A DNA stretch of 64,000 bases from Blastococcus sp. URHD0036 (GCF_000701365.1 NZ_KL370778.1:263561-327560); one strand, 5' to 3'. Positions 19,296 through 29,184 are shown, counted from the first letter of the stretch. The notes: generated by a model not told the origin, from the sequence alone. A program made the numbers and translations.

Positions 19296-20008
19296 CCGCC
19301 ACCGAAGTCGCCGCCGCCCCCGTAGTCCCCGCCGTCGGCCGCGTAGTCGCCCCCGTCGCTGCCGGCGCCGTCCTGGTAGCCCTCGGCGTAGGCCTCCTCG
19401 TCCCCACCGCCGAACAGGCCGCCGTCCCCGAGGCCGGTGTCGAACAGGGCGTCGGCGACCGCGCTGCCGACCACGAGACCGCCGATGGTCCCGAGCATGC
19501 TGGCGCCGAAGCCCCCCATGCCGAACCCGCCGCCGCCGAAGCCACCGCCGTAGCCGCCGCCGTAGCCCTGGCCCCCGTATCCCTGGCCGCCGTAGCCCGG
19601 CCCGTAGCCGCCGCCGTACCCGCCGGGTCCCGGACCGAAGACCCGTTCCAGGGTGCCCGGCTGGCGCACCTCGGCCCGCGTGGCCGCCCGCGCGAGGGAC
19701 CGCGCGTCGTCCGACCGGGGCCGCTCCCCCTTGGGCACCGCCGCCGCCAGCTGGACCAGCACCTGCTGGCGCTGCTCTGCGGTGAGCTGGGCGAAGGCCT
19801 CGGCGTGCGCCTCCTCGATCTGGTCCGGCGGCGCCGTGCGGAGCAGGTATCGATACCGCTCGAGCGCCTGCTGGTCGCTCAGCCGGCCGCCCGCCGCCGG
19901 GCCGCCCCCGCCGTACCCGCTGTCGTAGCCGCGGTCGTAGCGGTCCGTGTAGCGGTCGTCGTACCGCTGACGCCGTCCCCGTCCGAAGAGCCGGTCGAGA
20001 AGTCCCAT
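19229..20008 (-). CDS. Glycine-rich protein with GGGDF repeats, unknown function
   Basis: 259 residues starting MGLLDRLFGRGRR. A charged N-terminus rich in Asp-Arg-Tyr is followed by a helical segment (about 45-110, SDQQALERYRYLLRTAPPDQIEEAHAE), a GYGG-rich stretch, a hydrophobic segment (SMLGTIGGLVVGSAVADAL) and C-terminal repeats of GGGDF. The helical part occurs in other actinobacterial proteins as a cation-transport or surface-associated segment, but I cannot assign a function. Its last 67 bp overlap the convergent upstream membrane gene. Confidence 0.75.
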   Translation of the reverse strand: MGLLDRLFGRGRRQRYDDRYTDRYDRGYDSGYGGGGPAAGGRLSDQQALERYRYLLRTAPPDQIEEAHAEAFAQLTAEQRQQVLVQLAAAVPKGERPRSDDARSLARAATRAEVRQPGTLERVFGPGPGGYGGGYGPGYGGQGYGGQGYGGGYGGGFGGGGFGMGGFGASMLGTIGGLVVGSAVADALFDTGLGDGGLFGGGDEEAYAEGYQDGAGSDGGDYAADGGDYGGGGDFGGGYDGGGDFGGGDFGGDFGGGDF

Positions 20009-20102
20009 GCCCCGTTCGTTCCCGCTACCGGGCCGCCCACACGTCGTCCCCCGAACGTGCTGCTCAACCCGGGCGTGATGGAGAGCCGCCCGCTCCCCCT
20101 CG

Positions 20103-20108
20103 TAGACT
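20103..20108 (+). promoter_or_regulatory. Likely -10 box of the LOV phosphatase gene (leaderless)
   Basis: TAGACT followed by exactly six bases and the GTG start at 20115, with no ribosome site. This is the usual geometry of leaderless actinobacterial promoters. Confidence 0.6.
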
Positions 20109-20114
20109 CGACCG

Positions 20115-22415
20115 GTGCCGCGCGCCGACGACGACCTCGCCATGTCGCGGGTCGTGGCCCAGTCAGGCGCCGGGTCGCAGGCCGGTCTGGTGGCCAGCGC
20201 CAGCGCGGTGATGTCCGGCCGGGGGGGCGGGGGGCGCCCCACCGCGTCCCTGCCGGGGGTCCTGGCCGAGGCCCCGGTGGCGGTCCTCCTCATCGACCGT
20301 TCGGCGGGCGAGGTGACGTTCGCCAACACGGCCGCCGTGGAGCTGGCCGGCAACGTCCACCTCCCGGTGCCGGTCGACGCCTGGGGCGCCGCGGCCGGCC
20401 TGACCGACCTGGGCGGGGCCCCGCTGGCCTCCACCACCGGTCCGCTGTCCCTCGTCGCCCAGGGGCAGCCGGTGACCGGGGAGGCGGTGCGGCTGGCGCC
20501 CGGTCGCAGCACCGAGGCGGAGCGGGCGCGGGCCGACGACGGCAGCCAGGACCGGCTGCTCTGGGTGACCGGCTTCCCGCTGTCGCACGGGGACGACGAG
20601 GGCGCGCCGCTGTCGCTCGTGGTCTTCCTCGACGTCGCCACCCCGACCGAGGCCGACGACCCGGAGACCGCGCTGCAGTCCCTCCGCGACCGCGCGGTGA
20701 TCGCCACCGACATCACCTTCACGATCAGCGACCCGCGCCGGCCCGACGACCCGCTGATCTGGGTCAACCCGTCGTTCACCCGGATCACCGGCTACTCCTA
20801 CGACGAGGCCGTGGGGCGCAACTGCCGCTTCCTCCAGGGACCGGCCACCGACCCCGCCGCCGTCGACGAGATCCGCGCGGCGCTGGCCGAGCGGCGCACC
20901 CTCACCACGACCCTGCTCAACTACCGCAAGGACGGCACGGCCTTCTGGAACCAGCTGTCGATCAGCCCCGTGTTCGACGGGGAGGGCGAGCTGGTGAGCT
21001 TCGTCGGGGTGCAGACCGACGTGACCGAGCGGGTGCGGGTCGAGCACGAGCGCGAGCGCGCCTTCGCCGCCGAGCAGACGGCCCGGCACGAGGCCGAGCT
21101 GGCCCGGGCCACCGCGGAACAGGCCCGGTCCGACGCGGAGGGCGCGCGGCTCCAGGTCGAGCAGGCCACCGAGCGGCTGGCGCTGATGGCCGAGGCGACC
21201 AGCACGCTGATCGCCACGCTGGACATGTCCGACCTGCTCGACCGGCTGGCCGGCCTCTGCGTCCCGCTGCTGGCCGACTGGGTGTTCCTGACCCTGGTCG
21301 ACGAGCACGGCGAGGTGGTCGAGACCGCGTACCGGCACCGCGACGGCCGCGAGGAACAGCTGCGCTCCTTCAGCACCGTTCACGCCCTGCACCTGCCGCC
21401 GGGGTCGCCGAGCCTGCAGAGCATGCGCAGCAGCCGGCCCACCCTCATCGACCGCGACCGCGACCGGATCGAGGCCGCCTTCGCCGTCGACGCGGCACGG
21501 GAGGCGTTCGACTCGCTCGGCGGGCACTCCGTCCTGACCGTGCCGATGGTCGCCCGCCGCCGGACCCGCGGCGCGATGGCGCTGGTGCTGTCGTCGCAGG
21601 AGCGCACCTTCACGCAGAAGGACGTCGACCTGGCCGAGGACCTCTCCCGCCGGGCCGCCCTCGCCATGGACAACGTGCGGCTCTACCAGCAGGAGCACGC
21701 CGTGGCCGACACCCTCCAGCGGTCGCTGCTCCCCGAGCTGCCGGAGATCCCCGGCACCACCGCGGCGGCGCACTACGTCAGCGCCTCGACCGCGGCCGAC
21801 GTCGGCGGGGACTTCTACGACCTGCTGCAGCTGCCCGACGGCTCGGTCGGCCTGGTCATCGGGGACGTGGTCGGCCACGACATCGCCGCCGCGGCGGCCA
21901 TGGGCCACCTGCGCGGGCTCATCCGCGCCTGCGTCTGGGACGCGCCCGACCCCGACCCGGGTGTCGTGCTCGGCCGGGTCGACCGGCTGGTGCAGGGGCT
22001 GCGGATCGCCTCGATGGCGACGATGGCCTACGCCCGCGCGACGCCGCCCACGGAGCCGGGGGAGCCCTGGCGGGTGCACCTGGCCGACGCCGGGCACCCG
22101 CCGCTGCTGCTCCGCGAGCCCGGCGGAGCGGTGCGGGTGCTGGACCAGGTCAGCGGCCTGCTGGTCGGCGTCGACGCGGGTGCCCAACGGCCCGCCGTCG
22201 TCCTCGACGTCCCGGCGGGGTCGACGCTCCTGGCCTACACCGACGGCCTGATCGAGCGGCCCGGCCTGGACCTCGACCTGGGGATCGCCGAGCTGGTGGA
22301 GCGGATCGCCGCCACGCCCGCCGACGCGTCCCCGCGGGCGCTGTGCGACGCCGCGGTCGCCGGGACCCTCGACGGCCGCGACGACGTCGCCGTCATCGCC
22401 GTCCGGCTGGGCTGA
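20115..22415 (+). CDS. LOV-type photoreceptor PP2C phosphatase (PAS-LOV-GAF-SpoIIE)
   Basis: 766 residues. PAS (about 45-170), then a LOV domain (about 190-305) with the flavin signature GRNCRFLQ around Cys237, NYRKDG and GVQTDVTER, the residues expected to hold FMN. A coiled linker (305-355) leads to a GAF domain (about 360-525) and a SpoIIE/RsbU-type phosphatase (about 540-766) with GGDFYD, GDVVGHD, DAGHPP, YTDGLIE and DDVAVI metal-binding motifs. It likely dephosphorylates an anti-anti-sigma factor in a partner-switching stress pathway in response to blue light. No sigma-factor partner genes are adjacent. No transmembrane helix. Confidence 0.92.
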   Translation: MPRADDDLAMSRVVAQSGAGSQAGLVASASAVMSGRGGGGRPTASLPGVLAEAPVAVLLIDRSAGEVTFANTAAVELAGNVHLPVPVDAWGAAAGLTDLGGAPLASTTGPLSLVAQGQPVTGEAVRLAPGRSTEAERARADDGSQDRLLWVTGFPLSHGDDEGAPLSLVVFLDVATPTEADDPETALQSLRDRAVIATDITFTISDPRRPDDPLIWVNPSFTRITGYSYDEAVGRNCRFLQGPATDPAAVDEIRAALAERRTLTTTLLNYRKDGTAFWNQLSISPVFDGEGELVSFVGVQTDVTERVRVEHERERAFAAEQTARHEAELARATAEQARSDAEGARLQVEQATERLALMAEATSTLIATLDMSDLLDRLAGLCVPLLADWVFLTLVDEHGEVVETAYRHRDGREEQLRSFSTVHALHLPPGSPSLQSMRSSRPTLIDRDRDRIEAAFAVDAAREAFDSLGGHSVLTVPMVARRRTRGAMALVLSSQERTFTQKDVDLAEDLSRRAALAMDNVRLYQQEHAVADTLQRSLLPELPEIPGTTAAAHYVSASTAADVGGDFYDLLQLPDGSVGLVIGDVVGHDIAAAAAMGHLRGLIRACVWDAPDPDPGVVLGRVDRLVQGLRIASMATMAYARATPPTEPGEPWRVHLADAGHPPLLLREPGGAVRVLDQVSGLLVGVDAGAQRPAVVLDVPAGSTLLAYTDGLIERPGLDLDLGIAELVERIAATPADASPRALCDAAVAGTLDGRDDVAVIAVRLG

Positions 22416-22420
22416 CCCGC

Positions 22421-22951
22421 TCAGTCCGCCGGGCGCGGACCGCCGTCGAGCAGGCCGTACCCGCCGCGGTGGTAGAGCAGGGGACGCCGTCCCGGATCCG
22501 CGCCGAGGTCGAGCACCCGGCCGGCCACCAGCGTGTGGTCGCCGCCGTCGTACTCGGCCCACAGCGCGCAGTCGATCCACGCCACGACGCCGTCGAGCAC
22601 CGGCTGTCCCTGCCGGCTGAGGTGCCACTGCACCCCTGCGAACCGGTCCGCCGCGGGGCCGGCGAAGGCCGCGGAGATCCCGTCCTGGTCCTCGGCCAGC
22701 ACGTTCACGCAGAACCGGCCCAGGTCGCGCAGCCGCGGCCAGGTCCGGGAGCTCCGGGCGGGGGCGAGCACCACCAGCGGCGGGTCCAGCGACAGCGAGC
22801 TGAAGGACTGGCAGGTGAAGCCGAGCGGCCCGTCGGCGGTCGCCGCGGTGACCACCGTGACGCCGGAGGCGAAGGTGCCCATCACCTCGCGCATCACGCG
22901 GGGGTCGACGACCTCGACCGGTCCGTCGGGGGAGGGCGGGGCGGAACTCAC
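22421..22951 (-). CDS. Flavin reductase-like FMN-binding protein
   Basis: 176 residues with the split-barrel fold of the HpaC/ActVB group: FASGVTVVTAATADGPLGFTC near the N-terminus, SSLSLDPPLVV, FCVNVLAEDQ and a C-terminal RRPLLYHRGGY. It supplies reduced flavin to an oxygenase or binds FMN directly; no oxygenase is nearby. The GTG start is 13 bp after the lyase gene, so they are probably one operon. It converges with the LOV gene, with only five bases between stops. Confidence 0.85.
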   Translation of the reverse strand: MSSAPPSPDGPVEVVDPRVMREVMGTFASGVTVVTAATADGPLGFTCQSFSSLSLDPPLVVLAPARSSRTWPRLRDLGRFCVNVLAEDQDGISAAFAGPAADRFAGVQWHLSRQGQPVLDGVVAWIDCALWAEYDGGDHTLVAGRVLDLGADPGRRPLLYHRGGYGLLDGGPRPAD

Positions 22952-22964
22952 GCCTCCGAGTCCA

Positions 22965-23924
22965 TCACGCCCCGGCCGGGGTCTGCTCCGTGAGCCTGGG
23001 CACGGACCGCCCGCCGGCCCGGTACAGCGAGCTCGGCAGCTCGTGCCCGACGGCGCGCTCGGTCACCCGCGCGGCGGCGAGGACGGCGTCCAGGTCGATG
23101 CCGGTGTGCACCCCGGACTCCTCCAGCATGTAGACGAGTTCCTCGGTGGCGATGTTGCCGCTCGCGCCGGGAGCGAAGGGGCAGCCGCCCAGCCCGCCCA
23201 CCGACGAGTCCAGCTGTGTCACCCCCGCCTGGATCGCGGCCAGCGCGTTCGCCTGCCCGGTGCCGCGGGTGTCGTGGAAGTGGACGCCGACCGGGGTCCC
23301 CGGACAGACCCGGCGGACGGCGTCGAGCACGCGGACCACCCGCATCGGCGTGGTGGTCCCGATGGTGTCGCCGAGGACGATCCGGTCGGCGCCGGCGGTC
23401 ACCGAGGCCCGGGCGACGTCGACCGTCCGGACGATCGGGGTGCGGCCGTCGAAGGGGCAGTCCCAGGCCGTGGCGATGACGACCTCGAGGGTGCCGCCGG
23501 CCCGGTGCGCCAGGCCGGCGATCTCGCCGACGGCGCCGACCGCCTCGGCGGTGGTCCGCCCCGCGTTTGCCCGGCTGTGCCCGTCCGTGGCGGACACGAC
23601 GTACTCCAGGTCGGGGACGCCGGCGTCGACCGCCCGCACCGCCCCGCGGGCGTTCGCCACCAGCGCGGAGAAGGCGACCCCGGTCCAGCGCCCGAGCTCG
23701 GCGGCCACCTGGTCGGCGTCGGCCAGCGCGGGCACCGCACGGGGCGAGACGAAGGAGGTGGCCTCGATCCGCCGTACGCCGGTGCCGACCAGCGCCTCGA
23801 GCATCGCGAGCTTGTCGGCGAGGGGGAGGGGGGCCTCCAGCTGCAGCCCGTCCCGCATCCCCACCTCGCGGATGTCGACCGCCGGGGGGAGCACCAGGTC
23901 GAAGGGGTCCCGGTCGGGGTGCAC
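22965..23924 (-). CDS. Hydroxymethylglutaryl-CoA lyase
   Basis: 319 residues. Splits 3-hydroxy-3-methylglutaryl-CoA to acetyl-CoA and acetoacetate in leucine breakdown, or a related acyl-CoA. The TIM-barrel signatures are REVGMRDGLQLE (catalytic Arg, metal Asp), ATSFVSPRAVPALAD, GVHFHDTRGTGQANA (metal His pair) and GLGGCPFAPGASGN with the active-site Cys. The GTG start has GAGGAG upstream. A flavin reductase follows in the same direction. Other leucine-degradation genes are absent here, so the exact acyl substrate is uncertain. Confidence 0.9.
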   Translation of the reverse strand: MHPDRDPFDLVLPPAVDIREVGMRDGLQLEAPLPLADKLAMLEALVGTGVRRIEATSFVSPRAVPALADADQVAAELGRWTGVAFSALVANARGAVRAVDAGVPDLEYVVSATDGHSRANAGRTTAEAVGAVGEIAGLAHRAGGTLEVVIATAWDCPFDGRTPIVRTVDVARASVTAGADRIVLGDTIGTTTPMRVVRVLDAVRRVCPGTPVGVHFHDTRGTGQANALAAIQAGVTQLDSSVGGLGGCPFAPGASGNIATEELVYMLEESGVHTGIDLDAVLAAARVTERAVGHELPSSLYRAGGRSVPRLTEQTPAGA

Positions 23925-24009
23925 GTGCCGCTCCTCTGCTCGCCGTCCGCGACGCCGTCCGGCGCCCGTCCTGCCGGACCCATCCTCGCGCAGCCAAGTG
24001 CGAGATCAC

Positions 24010-24023
24010 GTTCCACGTGGAAC
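24010..24023. other. parS-like site B
   Basis: GTTCCACGTGGAAC, identical to site A, between the divergent lyase gene and the PAS-GGDEF gene. Confidence 0.7.
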
Positions 24024-24101
24024 TGGTCCGGGCACTACCGGGGGTGCGATACGACTTGGACTGTCACGGGGGGCGTCCAGGATGACCCCCGGAGGTGGGA
24101 C

Positions 24102-25001
24102 GTGGGCGAGCGGAACGGCACCGCGGCCATGACCGAGGAACGTGCGCCGGTCGGCCATGACGCGTTCCTCCACGCACCCGTGGGCATGGCGATCAGCCGC
24201 GTCGACGGCGTGCTGATCGAGGTCAACCCGGCGCTGGAGCGGCTGCTCGGCCGGCCGGCCCGGGAGCTCTCGGGGTCCTCCCTGTACGAGCTGACCGACG
24301 CCGACGAGCTGCCCGGGATCCGCGACGCGTGCACCGCCGTGCACGCCGTCCCGGGCCGGGTGTCCCGCGTGGAGGGCCATCTGCTGCACGGCGACGGGAC
24401 CCGGGTCCCCGTGCAGGTGACCGTCACCCGGGTGCCCGAGCAGCCGGGTCTGCCCACGCACCTGGTCCTCGTGATCGAGGACATCACCGACCGGAAGGCC
24501 CTCGAGGCCCAGCTCGTCCACCGCTCGCTGCACGACGCGCTCACGGGGCTGCCGAACCGGACCCTCTTCGCCGACCGGCTGCGCCACGCGCTGGAGCGCG
24601 GGCACCGGGAGGGGACGCCCACCTGCGTGCTCGTGGTCGACCTCGACGGCTTCAAGGGCATCAACGACCGCTACGGCCACCCGATGGGCGACGCCGTGCT
24701 GGTCACCTTCGCCGAGCGGCTGACGTCGGTGCTGCGGGCCAGCGACACCGCCGCCCGGCTCGGTGGCGACGAGTTCAGCATCGTCTGCGAGAACACCGAG
24801 CCGGCCGACGCCGAGGTGCTCGCCGGCCGGCTGCGCACGGTGGTGCTGGAGCCGCTGGACATCGACGGGACCCCGATCGCCCTCGGCATGAGCGTCGGCA
24901 TCGGCACGGCCGAACCCGGTGCCGATCCCGACACCGCGTGCGAGGCGGTCGTGCGCGCGGCCGACGACGCGATGTACGCCGACAAGAAGCGGGCGCGCTG
25001 A
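24102..25001 (+). CDS. PAS-GGDEF diguanylate cyclase
   Basis: 299 residues from a GTG with GGAGG six bases upstream (an internal ATG at 24129 lacks one). A PAS domain (about 15-135, ending IEDITDRKALE) precedes a GGDEF domain (about 140-299). The active-site GGDEF at about 221-225 is intact and the inhibitory RxxD site (RASD) lies five residues before it, so it should make cyclic-di-GMP with product inhibition. It is soluble and stands as a single gene, converging with the next. Confidence 0.93.
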   Translation: MGERNGTAAMTEERAPVGHDAFLHAPVGMAISRVDGVLIEVNPALERLLGRPARELSGSSLYELTDADELPGIRDACTAVHAVPGRVSRVEGHLLHGDGTRVPVQVTVTRVPEQPGLPTHLVLVIEDITDRKALEAQLVHRSLHDALTGLPNRTLFADRLRHALERGHREGTPTCVLVVDLDGFKGINDRYGHPMGDAVLVTFAERLTSVLRASDTAARLGGDEFSIVCENTEPADAEVLAGRLRTVVLEPLDIDGTPIALGMSVGIGTAEPGADPDTACEAVVRAADDAMYADKKRAR

Positions 25002-25011
25002 GCGGTCCGGC

Positions 25012-25650
25012 TCAGGCCGGCGGGCCGCTCCGGGTCCAGCCCAGCGTCGCGGGCAGCCGCGCGAACACAGCCGTGATCACCGGGAGAACCCCGGCGAACA
25101 GGGCGACGACGGCGACGCCCACGATGTCGTCGTCGTCGTCATAGGTGGCCGCACCCACGACGGCGGCGAGCAGCAGGACCCCGACCGCGGCCAGGGACGA
25201 GGCGAACAGCGGCGTCGGTGACCGGCGGGCCATCACCTGCGCCGCGCCGTAGATCATCCCGGCGGCGCACGGCAGGCCGAGCGCGAGCACCCAGGTCGCG
25301 GCGTCGCCGCCGGTGGAGAGCGAGCCGACGAGGAACAGCAGCGACCCGGCGACCGTCAGCCCGCCGGTGACGTAGCCCAGCACCCCGGCGGCGGTCGTGA
25401 CGCCGGGCCGGCCGGGGCCCTGCGGCCACGGCGCCGGCGCGCCCCACGGCGTGGTGCCCCAGCCGGGGACCTGCCCGTACCCGGACACCTGCCCGTTCGC
25501 CGGGGGCTGGCCGTAGCCCGGCGACTGTGGGTACCCCGGCTGCGCGCCGTACCCGTACGGCTGGCCGGAGCCCGGCTGCGCGCCGTAGCCGGGCTGCTGC
25601 CCGTACTGCTGGCCGGGGCCGGGCTGGTGGGGGACGCCGTGCTCGCTCAT
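25012..25650 (-). CDS. Membrane protein with a Gly/Pro/Tyr/Gln-rich N-terminus
   Basis: 212 residues. The first 85 residues are repeats of QPGYG-like units and disordered; then come four hydrophobic segments (GVLGYVTGGLTVAGSLLFLVG, WVLALGLPCAAGMIYGAAQV, ASSLAAVGVLLLAAVVGAA, IVGVAVVALFAGVLPVITAV). Proteins of this layout are common in actinobacteria but have no assigned function. It lies 80 bp downstream of pgm in the same direction. Confidence 0.75.
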   Translation of the reverse strand: MSEHGVPHQPGPGQQYGQQPGYGAQPGSGQPYGYGAQPGYPQSPGYGQPPANGQVSGYGQVPGWGTTPWGAPAPWPQGPGRPGVTTAAGVLGYVTGGLTVAGSLLFLVGSLSTGGDAATWVLALGLPCAAGMIYGAAQVMARRSPTPLFASSLAAVGVLLLAAVVGAATYDDDDDIVGVAVVALFAGVLPVITAVFARLPATLGWTRSGPPA

Positions 25651-25730
25651 GGGGACAGCGTCTCAGCCGCAGAGCCGCCGGACGCCGCACCCGCGGCCGC
25701 GACTCACCACGACGGAGGACCCTGGAGGGC

Positions 25731-27365
25731 TCAACCGCCGAGGGCGGCGGTGACGACCTCCCGGGCCTCCTGCTGCACCTGCGCCAGGTGGTCGGGGCCG
25801 CGGAAGGACTCCGCGTAGACCTTGTAGACGTCCTCGGTGCCCGACGGCCGCGCGGCGAACCAGGCGTTCTCCGTGGTCACCTTGAGCCCGCCGATCGGGG
25901 CGTCGTTGCCGGGCGCGCGGGTCAGCTTGGCGGTGATCGGCTCGCCGGCCAGCTCGGTCGCGGTGACGGCCTCGGGCGACAACCTGCCCAGCGCCGCCTT
26001 CTGCTCGCGGCTCGCCGGGGCGTCCACCCGGGCGTACGCCGACTCGCCGTACCGGGCGGTGAGCTCGCCGTGCAGCTGCGAGGGGGACCGACCCGTCACG
26101 GCCTGGATCTCACTGGCCAGCAGCGCGAGCAGGATGCCGTCCTTGTCCGTCGTCCACACCCCGCCGTCCCGGCGCAGGAACGACGCACCCGCCGACTCCT
26201 CGCCGCCGAACCCGACCGAGCCGTCGAGCAGCCCGGGCACGAACCACTTGAAGCCGACCGGGACCTCGACCAGCCGGCGACCGAGGCCGGCGACCACGCG
26301 GTCGATCAGCGACGACGACACCAGCGTCTTGCCGACGGCGACGTCGGCACCCCAACCCTCGCCGTGGGCGAAGAGGTAGGAGATCGCCACGGCGAGGAAG
26401 TGGTTGGGGTTCATCAACCCGCCGTCGGGGGTGACGATGCCGTGCCGGTCGGCGTCGGCGTCGTTGCCCGTGGCGATCGCGAAGTCGGCGCGCTTGCCGA
26501 TGAGCGAGGCCATGGCCGAGGGCGACGAGCAGTCCATCCGGATCTTGCCGTCCCAGTCCAGCGTCATGAACCGCCACGTGGGGTCGACCAGCGGGTTCAC
26601 CACCGTGAGGTCGAGCCGGTGCCGCTCGGCGATCGCCCCCCAGTAGTCGACGCTGGCGCCACCCAGCGGGTCCGCGCCGATCCGGACCCCGGCGTCGCGG
26701 ACGGCGTCCAGGTCCACCACCGACGGCAGGTCGTCGACGTAGTCGCCGAGGAAGTCGTGCGGCCGGGCGGCGGCCCGGGCGCGGGAGAACGGGATCCGCC
26801 GGACGCCGTCCAGACCGGCGCGCAGCAGCGCGTTGGCCCGGTCGGCGATGGCCTTCGTGGCATCGGTGTCGGCCGGGCCGCCGTGCGGGGGGTTGTACTT
26901 GAACCCGCCGTCGCGGGGCGGGTTGTGCGAGGGCGTGACGACGATGCCGTCGGCGAGCCCGCTGGTCCGGCCCCGGTTGGCGCGCAGGATCGCGTGGCTG
27001 ACCGCCGGCGTCGGCGTGTACCGGTCGGCGGCGTCCACGAGCACGGTCACGTCGTTGGCGGCGAGCACCTCCAGCGCGCTGGCCCACGCCGGCTCGGACA
27101 GGGCGTGGGTGTCCCGGCCGAGGAACAGCGGCCCGTCGATCCCCTGGCCCGCGCGGTACTCGCAGATGGCCTGGGTGGTGGCGAGGATGTGCGCCTCGTT
27201 GAAGGCGACGTCGAACGCCGAGCCGCGGTGGCCCGACGTCCCGAATGCCACCTGCTGCGCCGGCTCGGCGGGGTCCGGCACGAGGGTGTAGTAGGCGGTG
27301 ACCAGCGCCGCGACGTCGACCAGGTCGCTGGGCTGGGCGGGCTGACCGGCACGGACGTCGCTCAT
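25731..27365 (-). CDS. pgm: Phosphoglucomutase (alpha-D-glucose-specific)
   Basis: Interconverts glucose 1-phosphate and glucose 6-phosphate, feeding glycogen, trehalose and cell-wall sugar nucleotides. 544 residues, usual for the Pgm family. Visible are FGTSGHRG at the N-terminus, the phosphoserine loop TPSHNPP, the metal loop DADADRHG, a substrate loop [12 protein letters not shown] and the phosphate-binding [11 protein letters not shown]. The ATG is six bases after GAGGAT, which could be a leaderless -10 or a ribosome site. It is divergent from the next cyclase gene. Confidence 0.96.
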   Translation of the reverse strand: MSDVRAGQPAQPSDLVDVAALVTAYYTLVPDPAEPAQQVAFGTSGHRGSAFDVAFNEAHILATTQAICEYRAGQGIDGPLFLGRDTHALSEPAWASALEVLAANDVTVLVDAADRYTPTPAVSHAILRANRGRTSGLADGIVVTPSHNPPRDGGFKYNPPHGGPADTDATKAIADRANALLRAGLDGVRRIPFSRARAAARPHDFLGDYVDDLPSVVDLDAVRDAGVRIGADPLGGASVDYWGAIAERHRLDLTVVNPLVDPTWRFMTLDWDGKIRMDCSSPSAMASLIGKRADFAIATGNDADADRHGIVTPDGGLMNPNHFLAVAISYLFAHGEGWGADVAVGKTLVSSSLIDRVVAGLGRRLVEVPVGFKWFVPGLLDGSVGFGGEESAGASFLRRDGGVWTTDKDGILLALLASEIQAVTGRSPSQLHGELTARYGESAYARVDAPASREQKAALGRLSPEAVTATELAGEPITAKLTRAPGNDAPIGGLKVTTENAWFAARPSGTEDVYKVYAESFRGPDHLAQVQQEAREVVTAALGG

Positions 27366-27497
27366 GGGCCGATCCTCGCCTCTCGCCGGGTCCCGCGGCG
27401 ACCCGGCCGCGATGCCGGTACTCGCGTCGTCACCCGGGAGGGGGAGTTCCGAGGCTCCGCAGTTCAGTGGCACCGCTCTCCGCGCCGTAGAGACGGT

Positions 27498-29132
27498 GTG
27501 ACCACCCATGGGGCTCCCGCCAGGCACGACGACGTCCTGGACAGCTTGCTGCGGCTCCCGCACGCGGCCTTCGCCGCGCTGGCCTCCGACGGCGTCCTCG
27601 TGCCGATGCCCGACTCCGTCGGGGTGTCCGCCGAGCGGGTGCTGTCCGTGCCCCGCGACCGGTCGACCGCCATCGACGTCGTCGTCCCGGCCGATGCGAT
27701 GGCCGTGGTCGACGCCTGGGAGCGGGCCCTGGCCACCGGGCTGTCCTTCACGAACGTGCACACCCGCCTGGCTCCCGAGCAGCCGGTGATGCTGACCTTC
27801 CTCGACGCCCGCCCCGCGCACGGCGTCCTGCTGGCCACCTTCGAGGTCGTCGGCGCGGACCCCGACGAGGCGACCGCCGCCGCTGCGCAGGGCGAGTGGG
27901 TGGCGGTGTCCCGGACGCCGCGGACCGCCGTCGTCCGCAAGAACGCCTTCGCCGTCGTCACCGACATCGACGAGCGCACCACCCGCATGCTCGGGTGGGG
28001 CCCCGAGCAGATGGTCGGCCGGCGGTCGTCGGAGTTCATCCACCCCGACGACCAGGAGCGGGCCGTCGCGAACTGGCTCGAGCTCCTCTCCACGCAGGAG
28101 TCCCAGCGGGTGCGGCTGCGTCACCGGCGGGCCGACGGCAGCTGGGCGTGGCTGGAGCTGGAGAACCAGTACCAGGCGGCCGACGACCCGGCCGACGCCG
28201 TCGTCGTCACGGCCATGAACGACATCTCCGACGAGATGGCGGCGCACGAGGCACTGCGGCAGCAGGAACGGCTGCTCCGGCGGGTGGCCGAGTCCCTGCC
28301 GCTGGGCATCGTGCAGCTGGCCGCCGACCGCTCCGTCGTGTTCGCCAACCCGCGCTTCGACGCCCTGGTCGGCGGTCCGGACGTCGACCGGCTGGCCGGG
28401 CTGGACGCGGCGCTGGACCCCGGCGACCGCCCGGCGGTCGCCGCCGCGCTCACCGCCGCCCTGGACGAGGGCCGCGACGGCGAGCTCGAGGTGACCGTGC
28501 GCCTGCGCGGCGGCGAGACGCGGACCTGCGCGATCGGCGTCATCTCCCTCGGGGAGAGCGAGGGCGCCCCGGGCGCGCTGCTGTCGGTGTCGGACGTCTC
28601 GGCCCACGCCCGGCTGCGCGAGGAGCTCACGGTCCGTGCGACCACCGACCCGCTGACCGGGGTGGCCAACCGCGAGGCGGTGTCGAGCGCCCTCGACGAG
28701 GCACTGCGCCACACCGGCGACGCCCTCACCGCGGTGGTGTTCGTCGACCTGGACGGGTTCAAGCCCATCAACGACACCTACGGCCACGACGTCGGCGACG
28801 AGCTGCTGCGGCTCACCGCCACCCGGCTGTGCGCGGCGGTCCGGCCGGACGACGTGGTCGGCCGGATCGGTGGCGACGAGTTCCTGGTCGTGAGCCGCGG
28901 CCACACCGAGCCCGGGACGGCGCTGGCCCTCGGCCGGCGGATCCAGGCCGCGCTCGGCGAGCCGGCGGTGCTGGCCTCCGGCCCGGTGGCCCTGCAGGCG
29001 AGCCTCGGCGTGGCCTGCGGCGGCGCGGGGACCCAGCCCATCTCCCTCATGCGGGAGGCCGACCAGGCCATGTACCGCTCCAAGCAGGAGGGCGCGGGCG
29101 CGCCCGTCCTCGCCGGGACCCCCCGGGCATAG
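27498..29132 (+). CDS. PAS-GGDEF diguanylate cyclase, larger
   Basis: 544 residues from GTG ([12 protein letters not shown]). The N-terminal part (about 10-135) is PAS-like but diverged; a PAS (about 140-250, [25 protein letters not shown]) and another PAS-like segment (about 255-370) follow, then a GGDEF domain (about 375-544) with an intact GGDEF and an RxxD site (RPDD) five residues before it. No membrane helix. The TAG stop is inside the left arm of a large palindrome. No clear ribosome site was seen. Confidence 0.9.
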   Translation: MTTHGAPARHDDVLDSLLRLPHAAFAALASDGVLVPMPDSVGVSAERVLSVPRDRSTAIDVVVPADAMAVVDAWERALATGLSFTNVHTRLAPEQPVMLTFLDARPAHGVLLATFEVVGADPDEATAAAAQGEWVAVSRTPRTAVVRKNAFAVVTDIDERTTRMLGWGPEQMVGRRSSEFIHPDDQERAVANWLELLSTQESQRVRLRHRRADGSWAWLELENQYQAADDPADAVVVTAMNDISDEMAAHEALRQQERLLRRVAESLPLGIVQLAADRSVVFANPRFDALVGGPDVDRLAGLDAALDPGDRPAVAAALTAALDEGRDGELEVTVRLRGGETRTCAIGVISLGESEGAPGALLSVSDVSAHARLREELTVRATTDPLTGVANREAVSSALDEALRHTGDALTAVVFVDLDGFKPINDTYGHDVGDELLRLTATRLCAAVRPDDVVGRIGGDEFLVVSRGHTEPGTALALGRRIQAALGEPAVLASGPVALQASLGVACGGAGTQPISLMREADQAMYRSKQEGAGAPVLAGTPRA

Positions 29133-29184
29133 GAGGCATTCCGCACGTCCCACGCCCGCGGACGTGCGTATCGCTTCCTATGCC
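29126..29184. repeat. Structured palindrome, copy B (shared terminator)
   Basis: Outer arms GGCATAGGAGGC (29126-29137) and GCTTCCTATGCC (29173-29184) pair over 12 bp with one G-T; then a 5 by 5 internal loop, inner arms GCACGTCC (29143-29150) and GGACGTGC (29160-29167), and a 9-base loop. The layout and most arm bases match copy A at 11911-11975. The left arm holds the TAG stop of the cyclase gene and the right arm holds the TAG stop of the convergent MmcQ gene, so it may terminate both. Confidence 0.75.
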
